Below, in pieces: positions 33,935 to 42,000 of a stretch of DNA of 64,000 bases. This stretch comes from UBA9160 sp035489755 (GTDB taxonomy: Bacteria; Myxococcota_A; UBA9160), in assembly GCA_035489755.1 (NCBI GenBank), contig DATGZK010000099.1, forward strand, positions 1-64,000. The letters run 5' to 3'. Both the position numbers and the translations under genes were made by a program. The notes below the pieces were generated by a model. The model was given only the letters and a program-made list of their open reading frames with translations, made no database searches and had not been told where the DNA came from. Position 1 is the first letter of the stretch. Each line of letters starts with the position of its first letter.

Positions 33935-35164
33935 CTAGTCGTGCAGGGCCTTCACCATCTTCGTCGCGAAATTCAGAGGATCCGTGCCCGTGCTGGCAAG
34001 GACGCCGAGCAGCTGTGGGCTGAGCAGTTTGGTGTTTCCGGTCTGAACCACTTGGCTCAAGGTGCTCTGGGTGACCGTTGCGACCGGCTGACCCGCGGCG
34101 TTCACGATCAGCACGGTGGCTGCGCTGCCCGAGTTCACGAGCTTTACGCCATAACCCGGAACTCCCGCCCCGTGGCCCGGGTTAGAATCGTCGCCCCCGG
34201 CGGGGGGGCCGCCGTTGAGGATCGCCTCCGCGACCTTCTCCTGGAGTGGGCGCTGGGACTGGCTGCTCTGGACGTTTGTCACGGGATCAACCACCGGCAG
34301 CGTGGACGGCTTCACCTCCTGGTCGGGCGTATTCGCGTCGATCTCTGCCGGCGCTTTTGCAAGGGCCGCCGCGTCCTGCTTTGCGATCTCAGGATGCCTT
34401 TCCAGGACCTCACCTAGGACCTCCGGTGCTGCCGCGCGCAGGGCCGCCGCACGCGCTGCGTCCACCGCGGGAGAGCCGCCGGAGCTCGCGGAGTGGACGG
34501 GCTGACCGGGGATGACCGGCGCGGCTCCCCCCTTTGCCCAGCCGCCCCACACGTCGCTGCGGGAGTGGAGCGAGAGGTCGAACGGGCGGCCTTGGCCGCC
34601 CACCGCCGAGAAGCCCTCGCGCACAAAGACTTCGCTCGCGCCGTCCGCATCGGGCTTGCGCACGCCCACCAGACCTGTGTATACCGCGACCGCAGCGCTT
34701 GAATCTTCGAGCACGACGCCAAAGCGTGTACCCTTTACACTCGCGACCACCTCGGGCGTTCGCACCTCGAAGGGGTCGCCGGGCCGGCGCGCGCGCACGT
34801 CGAAGAGAGACGCGCCGTGGTCGAGGCCCACCGCCGCAGCCCCCTCGGGACGCATCCCATCCGACGGGAGTCGCAGGAGCGAGTTCTCGAACAGGCGGGC
34901 AACGCCCGTGCCGAGATTCACCTCGGCACGCGCGCCTCGGCCCGTTCGAACCGAGTCGCCCACACCGAGCAGGTCACCGACGTGCGCGGCTTGCCAAGCC
35001 GGAGGCTCGCCGCGTCCGATCTCGACAGCCCCGATGACGACGGAGAGCCGGGGCTGCCCGTCCGCGGCTTTCGCCGGCACGCTTGCGAGCACGAGGGCAG
35101 CAAGGACAAGGTGCGGCATCCACCACCTACGGAGAGGGCTCCATCGGCTTGTCGGCTTGTCCAT
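33935..35164 (-). CDS. Secreted FecR-domain protein
   Basis: A 409-residue exported protein. A signal peptide with cleavage after PAKA (about 34) precedes a FecR-type beta-helical domain (about 40-185) showing VGDLLGVGDSVRTGRGARAEVNL, the LRLPSDG turn, DPFEVRTPEVVASVKGTRFGV and AVYTGLVGV. The second half is Pro/Ala/Ser-rich and low in known motifs. Unlike classical FecR it has no N-terminal anti-sigma part, so periplasmic sensing or matrix binding is more likely than sigma control. AAAGGAGAAA precedes ATG 35164. Third gene of the CHASE2/HD-GYP locus. Confidence 0.8.
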   Translation of the reverse strand: MDKPTSRWSPLRRWWMPHLVLAALVLASVPAKAADGQPRLSVVIGAVEIGRGEPPAWQAAHVGDLLGVGDSVRTGRGARAEVNLGTGVARLFENSLLRLPSDGMRPEGAAAVGLDHGASLFDVRARRPGDPFEVRTPEVVASVKGTRFGVVLEDSSAAVAVYTGLVGVRKPDADGASEVFVREGFSAVGGQGRPFDLSLHSRSDVWGGWAKGGAAPVIPGQPVHSASSGGSPAVDAARAAALRAAAPEVLGEVLERHPEIAKQDAAALAKAPAEIDANTPDQEVKPSTLPVVDPVTNVQSSQSQRPLQEKVAEAILNGGPPAGGDDSNPGHGAGVPGYGVKLVNSGSAATVLIVNAAGQPVATVTQSTLSQVVQTGNTKLLSPQLLGVLASTGTDPLNFATKMVKALHD

Positions 35165-35190
35165 GGAGTTTCTCCTTTTCGTGTATTCGC

Positions 35191-36705
35191 TCAGTTGGTT
35201 TGGAAGCGGAAGTACAGACCCACCACGTTGCGGTCGTAGGCGTAGAGCTCGACGTTCGAGGAGCGGTGGGTCATTCGCCATGCAAGCTCGAGCACAAGTC
35301 CGCCGAAGAGTGGGCGGGAGAGCGAGACGCCAGCGTCCGTCACAAGATCACGCCGCCGGCGAGGTGCAGGGTTTCCGACACCATCGTCGGTGAGGAAGTC
35401 GATCACGTTGGCGTTGGCGTAGGGCTCCCAGCCCACGGTGACATTGGTTTCGGCCAAGACTCCAAAGAACAGCGGCAGGTGCAGCCCAAGCCCGGCCTCG
35501 GTCCGCTGGTAGTCATAGGCGCCATCGAAGCCCAGGAGATCTTGGGACGCGAAGGTGTTCTGCTTCGACCAGCGTGCGTGCACGGTGGCGAACACGCCTG
35601 GCCAGCGAAACAACGGGAAGGTGTGGTCGATGCCGACGCCGTAAACGTGCCCGCTGCGATCCAGCGACGAGAGCAGGTTGTCCTCGAAATACCTCACGTT
35701 CTCAAAGTCGGCGTAAAGGCGCGAGACGCCGAGGCGATCGCCGAAGGAGAAGAAGAGATTCGGGCGGACCAAGTAGGTTTCGACGTAACGCTGGGAATCG
35801 AGAAGCCCATAGGAGGCGAGGCCGTCAAGACGCAGCGTCAGCTGCGATGTCGGGCGCAGGTAGAGCGAGCCGAATCCCAAATGGTTCTGGTAGTCGTAGG
35901 CGCCTAGATTCGTGTAGAGGCCGGTGTCGAAGCGGTAGCCGACCACGAGGCCTGCCGTTTCGCCGCGCAGCGGCCGCACCACAGCACCGGCGCCGAAGAT
36001 GCCCGCCCAATCTGCCTTCGCCTGAGACGGAGGACCAAGCCGCAGGTCGTTGCCGAGCGTTACGTTGCTGTCGTACTCAAACCCGCTCACGAGGCCGAGG
36101 GACAGGGGCGGTCCCGCCACCACCGCGGGCTGCGCGGGGAGCAGGAGCTGGGAGCGGCGAGCCGCTTCGCTCGTGGGATCGCTCGCGATCGCCTCGCGCA
36201 GCAGGGGCTCCGCCTCGCCCGGCTGTCCCTCCGCCATACGCTCAAGGCCGCACAGGAGCAGCGCCTCCGGGCGCAGCTCCGGGGTGAGCTCGGCCGCGCG
36301 CTGGAACTCGCCAAAAGCCTCTTCCCTGCGGCCGAGCCTGCGCAGCGCGAGGCCTCGGTAAAGGTGCACGGGCCCGGAGCCCGGCTCGGCTGCGACGAGA
36401 GCATCGAGCTTCGAGAGCGCCTCGGCGTCTTGCCCGGCGTCGAGCTGGAGTTCCGCGACCCGCAGGCCAAGCCCAGGGCTCCGGCCCGGAAAGCGGGCCT
36501 CGACGCTCGCGAGTTGTTCCGCGGCGGCCGCAGGCTGATGGGCGCGGGCGAGCGCGTCGCCGTAGGCGAGTGCGATGTCGGGGTCGTCAGGGTATTGAGC
36601 GGCCGCCTGCGCAAGACGCAGGAGATCGGAAGGCTCCTCCTCCCCGCGGACGCCGGCGGGCAGGAGCGCAAGGAAGACAAGGACAAGCGCCGCCGCGCGG
36701 ATCAC
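35191..36705 (-). CDS. TPR protein with C-terminal outer-membrane beta-barrel
   Basis: A 504-residue exported protein: signal peptide (about 1-21), TPR helices (about 25-190, for example YPDDPDIALAYGDALARAHQPA and GPVHLYRGLALRRLGRREEA), then a region of alternating aromatic beta strands to a terminal GLYFRFQTN ending in Phe-x-x-Asn. The strands (VSGFEYDSNVTLG, ASYGLLDSQRYVET, YADFENVRYF) look like an outer-membrane barrel. The architecture recalls TPR-barrel exporters and surface-assembly proteins, but the family is not certain. Its start overlaps the upstream HD-GYP stop (ATGA, 36702-36705). Confidence 0.75.
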   Translation of the reverse strand: MIRAAALVLVFLALLPAGVRGEEEPSDLLRLAQAAAQYPDDPDIALAYGDALARAHQPAAAAEQLASVEARFPGRSPGLGLRVAELQLDAGQDAEALSKLDALVAAEPGSGPVHLYRGLALRRLGRREEAFGEFQRAAELTPELRPEALLLCGLERMAEGQPGEAEPLLREAIASDPTSEAARRSQLLLPAQPAVVAGPPLSLGLVSGFEYDSNVTLGNDLRLGPPSQAKADWAGIFGAGAVVRPLRGETAGLVVGYRFDTGLYTNLGAYDYQNHLGFGSLYLRPTSQLTLRLDGLASYGLLDSQRYVETYLVRPNLFFSFGDRLGVSRLYADFENVRYFEDNLLSSLDRSGHVYGVGIDHTFPLFRWPGVFATVHARWSKQNTFASQDLLGFDGAYDYQRTEAGLGLHLPLFFGVLAETNVTVGWEPYANANVIDFLTDDGVGNPAPRRRRDLVTDAGVSLSRPLFGGLVLELAWRMTHRSSNVELYAYDRNVVGLYFRFQTN

Positions 36706-38912
36706 TCCTGCGCCCGCGCAGGGGATGCGATTAGACTGCGCATCTCCTCTCCTTCCTCGTCAAGGATGCGCAGGAATAGATCGACCATCGCAGGGTCGAA
36801 CTGAACTCCCTTTAGCTTCTCCAGGTGGGCTCGCACCTCGGCTTTGGGAAGCGCTCTCTTGTAGGGGCGGTCGGTCGAGAGGGCATCCCAAACGTCCACC
36901 ACCGCTACGATGCGCGCACCGAGCGGAATGGCTTCGCCTGAAAGACCCCTCGGATAGCCGCCGCCGTTCCACCACTCGTGGTGGTGGAGCACACAGTCGA
37001 CCGTCGTTGGACGAAGCCCTTGGATCCCGCTGATGATCCGGCAGCCGATGTCGGGATGGCGCTGCATATCGCGCCGCTCCGCAGGGCTGAGGCGGCCGGG
37101 TTTGAGCAGGACCTCGTCCCGGATGCCGATCTTTCCGACGTCGTGCAGCAATGCACCGAGCCGCACGGCCTCGAACTCGGCCTCCTTGAGGCCGAGCCGC
37201 TCGGCCATGATTCCCGAGAACGTCGCGAGCCGTCTGCAATGCGCCTCGGTGTAGCCGTCGCGGGCCTCGATCGCGGTCGCGATTGCCGCGACTGAGGCGT
37301 CAAGGGTCGCTCGCAGGCCCTCGATGAGGCGCACGTTCTCCGCGAAAAGAGCGATCTGTGCGCCCACGGTGGCAATCGTTCGGAGCTGGACCTCGTCGAG
37401 TGGGGAAGGGTCCTTGCGCTCCACCACCAGCACCCCTACCCGCGTCTCGTCGGTGTAGAGCGGCAGGTACACCGCGAGGCCGCCGCGCGACCGGCCCCCA
37501 GGCCGCGTGCCCTCGAAGACGCGCATGTGCCGATCGGTGAGCACGCGCAGCGCCAGCTCCGTGTCGCCAATGCTCTCCGCGGGTGCATCCTCTCCACGGC
37601 GGCGCCATTCGATGCGCGCTTCGTCGAGCGCCGCCTCCGCAGCCTCGGGTCGAGCGCGCAGCAGCGCGACGGCGTCCGCCTGCGCGACGTCACCGAGCAA
37701 GGAGAGGGCGAGCTCAAGCCCGCCCGTCGCCGCGGAGCCTTGGGTGGCCTCGCCGACACGGAAGAGCGCGGAGAGCGAGAGCTCGCGCTCGTGGAGCCGA
37801 CGGCCGAAGCGGCGCTGGAGGCCCTCGAGACCGAGCACGTACTGCGCGCCCAGCACCACCGCAGGCAGCACGGGGTCGAGCAGCAGGCCGGCGAAGAGCG
37901 CGCCCGCGGCGGCGGCTGCGCCCGTCGACAGCGCGAGTGCGGCCAGCACCCCGATCCGTTTGCGGTGAGAGCCGATTCCGCCCACTCCACCGACCAGAGC
38001 GAGCCCGGCGGCGAGCGCGAGCTGCGCAGGAATCTCGGGTGCTCGCAACCCGCGCTCGCCTGCGATTTCGCTGGCGAGGGTGCGGTAGGCGACCGCCTGA
38101 ATCATCACTCCGGGTCGTGCCGGTCCAAGGGGAGTCGGCCAGAGATCCTGGAACTCCGCGGCCGTCGCTCCGACCAGGACGACACGTCCCGCGACCTCTC
38201 GCGGGTCGAATCGGCCATCGATCACATCGACGATCGGGATCACCGGAAAGGCCGGCCGGATGCGCCGGTAGTCCAGCCGCAAGGCGGGTAAGTCGCTGGC
38301 CAGCCCCGACTCGCCGCGCGCCAGGTCAAGGGTCGCGCTGGCCAAAGACGCCACTCGGGCGCCGGCGATCAGGCTCGTGCGCGGCGCATACCGGACGATG
38401 CCATCGTCCTCGACCGGGACGAGCACGCTGCCCTCGCGAGCGGCGGCGGAGGCCAAGGCGGCCGTGGGGAGGCTTGCCACCTCGATCTCGCTGCCGTCCG
38501 GGAGCGGCGTGCGCTGGCGGAATGCGGCGAGGACCACCCGGCCCGAGCTTGCGAGTGCAGCACGCAGGGCCTCATCGTCGGCGGGCTCTCGCGGAGTCGA
38601 GAAGTCGATGTCGAAGGCCACGACCTTCGCACCTGCGGCGTCGAGGCGGCGGATGGCCTCGGCATAGAGTCGCCGTGGCCAAGGCCAGGCCGGATACGCG
38701 CGCAGGCTCTGCGCGTCGAGCGCCACCACCGCGACGTCGGGAACGCCGGCGGGCGGCTCGGGTGCGCGGGTGGCGCCAAGGCGCACGAGGGCGTCAGCGG
38801 CGTGCCGCTGAAGCGGAGCTAGAACGCCCGTCGCGAGGGCCACCGCCGCGGCCATTGTGAGCGCGCAGGCAAAGATCAGCTCTCGAATCAGATCTCGAAG
38901 ATGCATCCGCAT
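36702..38912 (-). CDS. CHASE2-GAF-HD-GYP sensor, predicted c-di-GMP phosphodiesterase
   Basis: A 736-residue membrane protein. Order: TM (about 9-30), extracytoplasmic CHASE2 domain (to about 295; VVALDAQSLRAYPAWPWPR, VVAFDIDFS, GRVVLVGATAAEFQD), three TMs (about 300-365), a GAF domain (about 380-530), then HD-GYP. HD-GYP residues are intact: LLHDVGKIGI, MQRHPDIG, LHHHEWWNGGGYPRGL and VDVWDALSTDRPYKRA, so c-di-GMP hydrolysis is expected. ATG 38912 is used; 38930 and 38906 also fit. It overlaps the TPR-barrel gene and heads an operon with the FecR protein. Confidence 0.87.
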   Translation of the reverse strand: MRMHLRDLIRELIFACALTMAAAVALATGVLAPLQRHAADALVRLGATRAPEPPAGVPDVAVVALDAQSLRAYPAWPWPRRLYAEAIRRLDAAGAKVVAFDIDFSTPREPADDEALRAALASSGRVVLAAFRQRTPLPDGSEIEVASLPTAALASAAAREGSVLVPVEDDGIVRYAPRTSLIAGARVASLASATLDLARGESGLASDLPALRLDYRRIRPAFPVIPIVDVIDGRFDPREVAGRVVLVGATAAEFQDLWPTPLGPARPGVMIQAVAYRTLASEIAGERGLRAPEIPAQLALAAGLALVGGVGGIGSHRKRIGVLAALALSTGAAAAAGALFAGLLLDPVLPAVVLGAQYVLGLEGLQRRFGRRLHERELSLSALFRVGEATQGSAATGGLELALSLLGDVAQADAVALLRARPEAAEAALDEARIEWRRRGEDAPAESIGDTELALRVLTDRHMRVFEGTRPGGRSRGGLAVYLPLYTDETRVGVLVVERKDPSPLDEVQLRTIATVGAQIALFAENVRLIEGLRATLDASVAAIATAIEARDGYTEAHCRRLATFSGIMAERLGLKEAEFEAVRLGALLHDVGKIGIRDEVLLKPGRLSPAERRDMQRHPDIGCRIISGIQGLRPTTVDCVLHHHEWWNGGGYPRGLSGEAIPLGARIVAVVDVWDALSTDRPYKRALPKAEVRAHLEKLKGVQFDPAMVDLFLRILDEEGEEMRSLIASPARAQE

Positions 38913-38934
38913 GGCACTGCTGCGGAGCATCCAT

Positions 38935-38968
38935 CGGCGGGCGCTTGGTTTTACCTAAGCGCCCGCCG
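38935..38968 (-). terminator. Strong hairpin between the secreted protein and the HD-GYP gene
   Basis: CGGCGGGCGCTT (38935-38946) and AAGCGCCCGCCG (38957-38968) form a perfect 12-bp stem with a 10-base loop. It sits between the stop of the small secreted protein (39004) and the HD-GYP start. There is no T-run on either strand, so it may be an attenuator, processing site or RNA-stability element instead of an intrinsic terminator. Confidence 0.45.
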
Positions 38969-39003
38969 ACGGGAGGGAGAAGCGGGTGCTACGGGAGCAG
39001 CGA

Positions 39004-39492
39004 TCAGTAGACCCACTTCCCGTTCTGGAAGCGGAAGATCTCCGTGACCGGTGTGCTCTCGACGAGGGTGCAGTTCCTCTGGGCAGCATCGGAGCAGTTG
39101 TACGATTCCTCCGTGTAGTGGAGGACGCCCACGAAGGGGTTCGACGGCGAGCCGGTCGGCTTCACCTCTTCGGTATGGGTCGTGCTGAACCGCTTCACGG
39201 TGCTACCGCCCGAGCTCGCAGCGACGGTTCGCAGAGCGCTCGAGCCGCGCAACTTGTCCATCCAGGTCTCTGTAAATGAATCAAAAGCGGAGCGCGCCTG
39301 GGCTTCGGCGCCTGCGCCTGAGGAGGACCTGAGCGCCGCCTTCGGCGCCGGGGTCGAGGCCACGGTCGCCCCATTGTCCGCAGCGCGGGCCGGGGTGGCC
39401 GATGCCGCGATGGCAACCACGGCGAGCGTCGCGGCCGCGCCTAAGAAACTTCGAGGCACAAGAGCCCATCGTGTCGTGCGTCGCGCCTTCAT
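39004..39492 (-). CDS. Small secreted protein of unknown function
   Basis: A 162-residue exported protein, not recognised. The signal peptide has basic residues, a hydrophobic core (FLGAAATLAVVAIAASA) and an A-x-A site near ARA-A (about residue 37). The mature part is Ser/Thr/Ala-rich, then has YTEESYNCSDAAQRNC (two cysteines that could bridge) and ends FRFQNGKWVY. GGGGGACG precedes the ATG. It is first in the minus-strand series leading to the HD-GYP/TPR-barrel/FecR genes and may be their co-regulated product or ligand. Confidence 0.7.
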   Translation of the reverse strand: MKARRTTRWALVPRSFLGAAATLAVVAIAASATPARAADNGATVASTPAPKAALRSSSGAGAEAQARSAFDSFTETWMDKLRGSSALRTVAASSGGSTVKRFSTTHTEEVKPTGSPSNPFVGVLHYTEESYNCSDAAQRNCTLVESTPVTEIFRFQNGKWVY

Positions 39493-39577
39493 CGTCGTCC
39501 CCCAGTCTCCGGCTACCCCGGAGTTTGGATTGTCGTGTCGCCTCGGATAACGAGTCGGCGATCGCTCCGGCTCAACT

Positions 39578-39593
39578 AGTGATCTGCGTCACA
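39578..39593. promoter_or_regulatory. Crp-type palindromic operator
   Basis: AGTGA (39578-39582), six bases, TCACA (39589-39593): nine of ten positions of the Crp consensus TGTGA-N6-TCACA. It lies 85-100 bases upstream of the small secreted protein gene (minus strand) and about 180 bases upstream of phoB. The window encodes a Crp/Fnr regulator at 6513-7241 with a Crp-like recognition helix. Confidence 0.45.
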
Positions 39594-39663
39594 CTTTTAG
39601 GCCTGACGGCAAAGCGTCATTCGACACTAGACCCCAGCCGCCCCTGTGGTCAAGCCGCCTCCC

Positions 39664-39692
39664 CGTGACGAACTCGCGGCAGCTGCGTCACG
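39664..39692. promoter_or_regulatory. Inverted repeat in the phoB upstream region
   Basis: CGTGACG (39664-39670) and CGTCACG (39686-39692) are perfect inverted 7-mers separated by 15 bases. Each contains the CGTCAC half-site seen repeatedly in the pstS Pho box, but inverted, not in direct repeat. It may be a PhoB-linked or other operator. The remainder of 39493-39766 contains the Crp-like site and no gene. Confidence 0.3.
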
Positions 39693-39766
39693 ATCCCACG
39701 AAGTCTTCCCCCGCGAGCGGAAAGGGTGCGATGCGGCCCAGGTACCCCGCTATTTTGTCCGCAGCG

Positions 39767-40447
39767 ATGAGCGCCCGGATCCTCGTGGTGGACGACGAGC
39801 CCGATCTGCTCGAGCTCGTCCGATTCAACCTCAGCCAGGCCGGGTTCCGGGTCGAGACCGCGGCCTCGGGCCGCGAGGCGCTCGAGCAGCTGCGGCGCTC
39901 GCCCCCCGACCTCATGGTGCTCGACCTCATGCTGCCCGACGTCTCGGGCAACGACATCTGCCGCCAGGTGCGCTCCGATCCCGCACTCGCGGACCTGCCG
40001 ATCCTTATGTTGACGGCCAAGTCCGAGGAGGTGGACAGGGTCGTGGGTTTTGAGCTTGGAGCGGATGACTACGTTCCCAAGCCCTTCAGCCCACGGGAGC
40101 TCACGCTGCGCGTGCGGGCCGTGTTGCGCCGACGTGCGACGAGTGCAGCCGCGGGGGCTGGTCTTGAACACGGAGCGCTGCGCGTCGATCCCGAGCGGCA
40201 CCGCTGCTTCGTGGGGGGCGAGGAGGTGGAGCTCACCGCGAAAGAGTTCCGGCTGCTCACCACGCTAATGACCCGGCCGGGCCGCGTGCTGACGCGCGAG
40301 CGTCTGCTCGATGAGGTCTGGGGCTCCGAAATCACAGTCACGAGCCGCACCATCGACACCCATCTCAAGCGTTTGCGCGAGAAGCTCGGCGTGGCCGGGG
40401 ATCTCATCGAGACGGTGCGCGGGGTCGGGTACCGGTTCGCAGAGTAG
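39767..40447 (+). CDS. phoB: PhoB-type response regulator
   Basis: A 226-residue OmpR/PhoB regulator. The receiver domain has the acidic pair in VVDDEPD, the phospho-acceptor Asp in LMVLDLMLPD, the Thr in MLTAKS and the Lys in YVPKPFSPRE. The winged helix has ELTAKEFRLLTTLM, VLTRERLLDEVWG and RTIDTHLKRLREKL. The pairing with a PhoR-like kinase and nearby pst genes supports a phosphate-starvation role. ATG 39767 fits the receiver start; ATG 39731 has a better GGAAAGGG but would add 12 residues. Confidence 0.92.
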   Translation: MSARILVVDDEPDLLELVRFNLSQAGFRVETAASGREALEQLRRSPPDLMVLDLMLPDVSGNDICRQVRSDPALADLPILMLTAKSEEVDRVVGFELGADDYVPKPFSPRELTLRVRAVLRRRATSAAAGAGLEHGALRVDPERHRCFVGGEEVELTAKEFRLLTTLMTRPGRVLTRERLLDEVWGSEITVTSRTIDTHLKRLREKLGVAGDLIETVRGVGYRFAE

Positions 40448-40491
40448 ACGAGGCCCCGCCCCCGCCGTCGCCTCGCTGCTAGCCTCTTGGA

Positions 40492-41928
40492 GTGCGTGGC
40501 CTGCCTGTAAGACCTCAGCTCTGGATCACCGCCGGCTTGCTCGCGGTCGTGGCCTGCGCGCTCGGCACGGCGGCGTGGTGGCTCCCGGCGGGAGCGCTGC
40601 GGTCCGACACGCCGGAGGGTCGCCTGTCGCTCCATGCCTTCGAGGTCGCGGCCGTGCTTGGCGTTGCGCTTGCCCTCCTGCTCTCGATCCTGCTCACCCG
40701 GATTCTGGTCCAACCTCTTAACGAAATCGGCGATTTCGCGAGCGGTCTCTCGGCCGGCGATCTCGACCGCCGGCTGCGCTGGCGCGTCGGAGGCCCGCTC
40801 GGACGCATCGCTGCCGACCTCGACCGCATGGCCGATGAGCTGCGGCGCCGCATCGACGAGGCGACGGCGGAGAAAGAGCAGCTGCAGGCTGTGCTCGGGA
40901 GCATGGTCGAAGGCGTCTTGGTGGTGAACGCGGCGGGACGCATCGTGCTCGCGAATCCCCGGCTGCGCGAGATGCTCGGCGTGTGGGGAGACGTGGTGGG
41001 GCGCGCACCGCTCGAGGTGATTCGACACGCGGGAGTGGATGATGCGATGCGGGCCGCCGCCAGCACGAGCGACGTTGTCGCCCACGAGATCCAGTTGGGT
41101 GGGGGCGAGGGACGCTCGATCCGGCTCCATGCCGTGGCATTTCCCCAGACTGGGCCCCGCCTCGGCACGGTCGCGGTCTTCCATGACATGACCGATCTGC
41201 GCAGGCTCGAGGCGGTGCGCCGCGACTTCGTCGCCAACGTGTCCCACGAGCTCAAGACCCCTCTGACCGCGATCCGGGGATTCGCGGAGACACTGCTGTC
41301 CGTCGACGTTCCGCTGGACGATGCGCGCAAGTACCTGGGGGTGATCCTGCGCCATGCCGAGCGCCTCGGAAATCTGATCGACGATCTGCTCGATCTTTCC
41401 CGGATCGAGAGCCGAAAGCTCCCGATCAAGCTGATCGAGGTGGACGTGGGCCGGGTCGCGGCCGCCGTGATTTCAGGGATGGAGCTGCAGCTCCGCGCGA
41501 AGACGCTGTCGGTAAAGCTCGTCGAAGGGGTGACTCCTGCCGCGTGGGCTGATCGGCGCGCGGTGGATCAGATTCTGACCAACCTTCTGGACAACGCCGC
41601 CAAGTACACCCACGCCGGCGGCCACATCGAGGTGCAGATCGAGCCCGAGGCCGAGCACATCCGCGTTGAGGTGCGCGACGACGGCATCGGCATCCCGAAG
41701 GAAGACCTGCCCCGGATCTTCGAGCGCTTCTATCGGGTCGAGAAGGCGCGCTCGCGGGACCTCGGGGGGACGGGGCTCGGGCTTGCGATCGTGAAGCATC
41801 TCGTGCAGTCCATGGGAGGCGAAATCTACGTGGAAAGCGCGATCGGCAGCGGATCGAGCTTCGTGATTTTGCTCCCGCGGGCAGACCGCCAGACGGCCGC
41901 AGGAGAGCGCCGCACCGCTTTCGCCTAA
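40492..41928 (+). CDS. phoR: PhoR-type sensor histidine kinase
   Basis: A 478-residue inner-membrane kinase. Two TMs (about 10-30, 50-70) flank a short external loop with no large sensing domain, as in PhoR. HAMP-like, then PAS (about 130-240, MVEGVLVVNAAGRIVLANP), HisKA with the phosphorylated His in ANVSHELKTPLTAIRGF, and the ATPase boxes NLLDNAAKY, DDGIGIP, RFYRVEK, GTGLGLAIVKH. It would phosphorylate the adjacent PhoB when PstSCAB-PhoU signals low phosphate. The start is GTG 40492 with a poor ribosome site. Confidence 0.92.
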   Translation: MRGLPVRPQLWITAGLLAVVACALGTAAWWLPAGALRSDTPEGRLSLHAFEVAAVLGVALALLLSILLTRILVQPLNEIGDFASGLSAGDLDRRLRWRVGGPLGRIAADLDRMADELRRRIDEATAEKEQLQAVLGSMVEGVLVVNAAGRIVLANPRLREMLGVWGDVVGRAPLEVIRHAGVDDAMRAAASTSDVVAHEIQLGGGEGRSIRLHAVAFPQTGPRLGTVAVFHDMTDLRRLEAVRRDFVANVSHELKTPLTAIRGFAETLLSVDVPLDDARKYLGVILRHAERLGNLIDDLLDLSRIESRKLPIKLIEVDVGRVAAAVISGMELQLRAKTLSVKLVEGVTPAAWADRRAVDQILTNLLDNAAKYTHAGGHIEVQIEPEAEHIRVEVRDDGIGIPKEDLPRIFERFYRVEKARSRDLGGTGLGLAIVKHLVQSMGGEIYVESAIGSGSSFVILLPRADRQTAAGERRTAFA

Positions 41929-41933
41929 CGCCG

Positions 41934-41951
41934 CCGGCGAGTCCTCGCCGG
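41934..41951. terminator. Candidate bidirectional terminator between phoR and pstB
   Basis: CCGGCGAG (41934-41941) pairs perfectly with CTCGCCGG (41944-41951), nominally leaving a two-base loop, so the innermost pairs probably open. It lies in the 72-base gap between convergent phoR and pstB. No T-run follows. Confidence 0.35.
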
Positions 41952-42000
41952 GTTGCCGAAACTCTTGCGGGGGTGCGCAGCGCCGCCGCGCGGGAGCCGA

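Noticed and set aside
39541..39640. Possible c-di-GMP (GEMM) riboswitch, because GCAAAGC-like sequence occurs
   Set aside because: The surrounding conserved core (GGGCAAACC and the P1/P2 arrangement) is missing; GACG-GCAAAG-CGTC is just a short palindrome.
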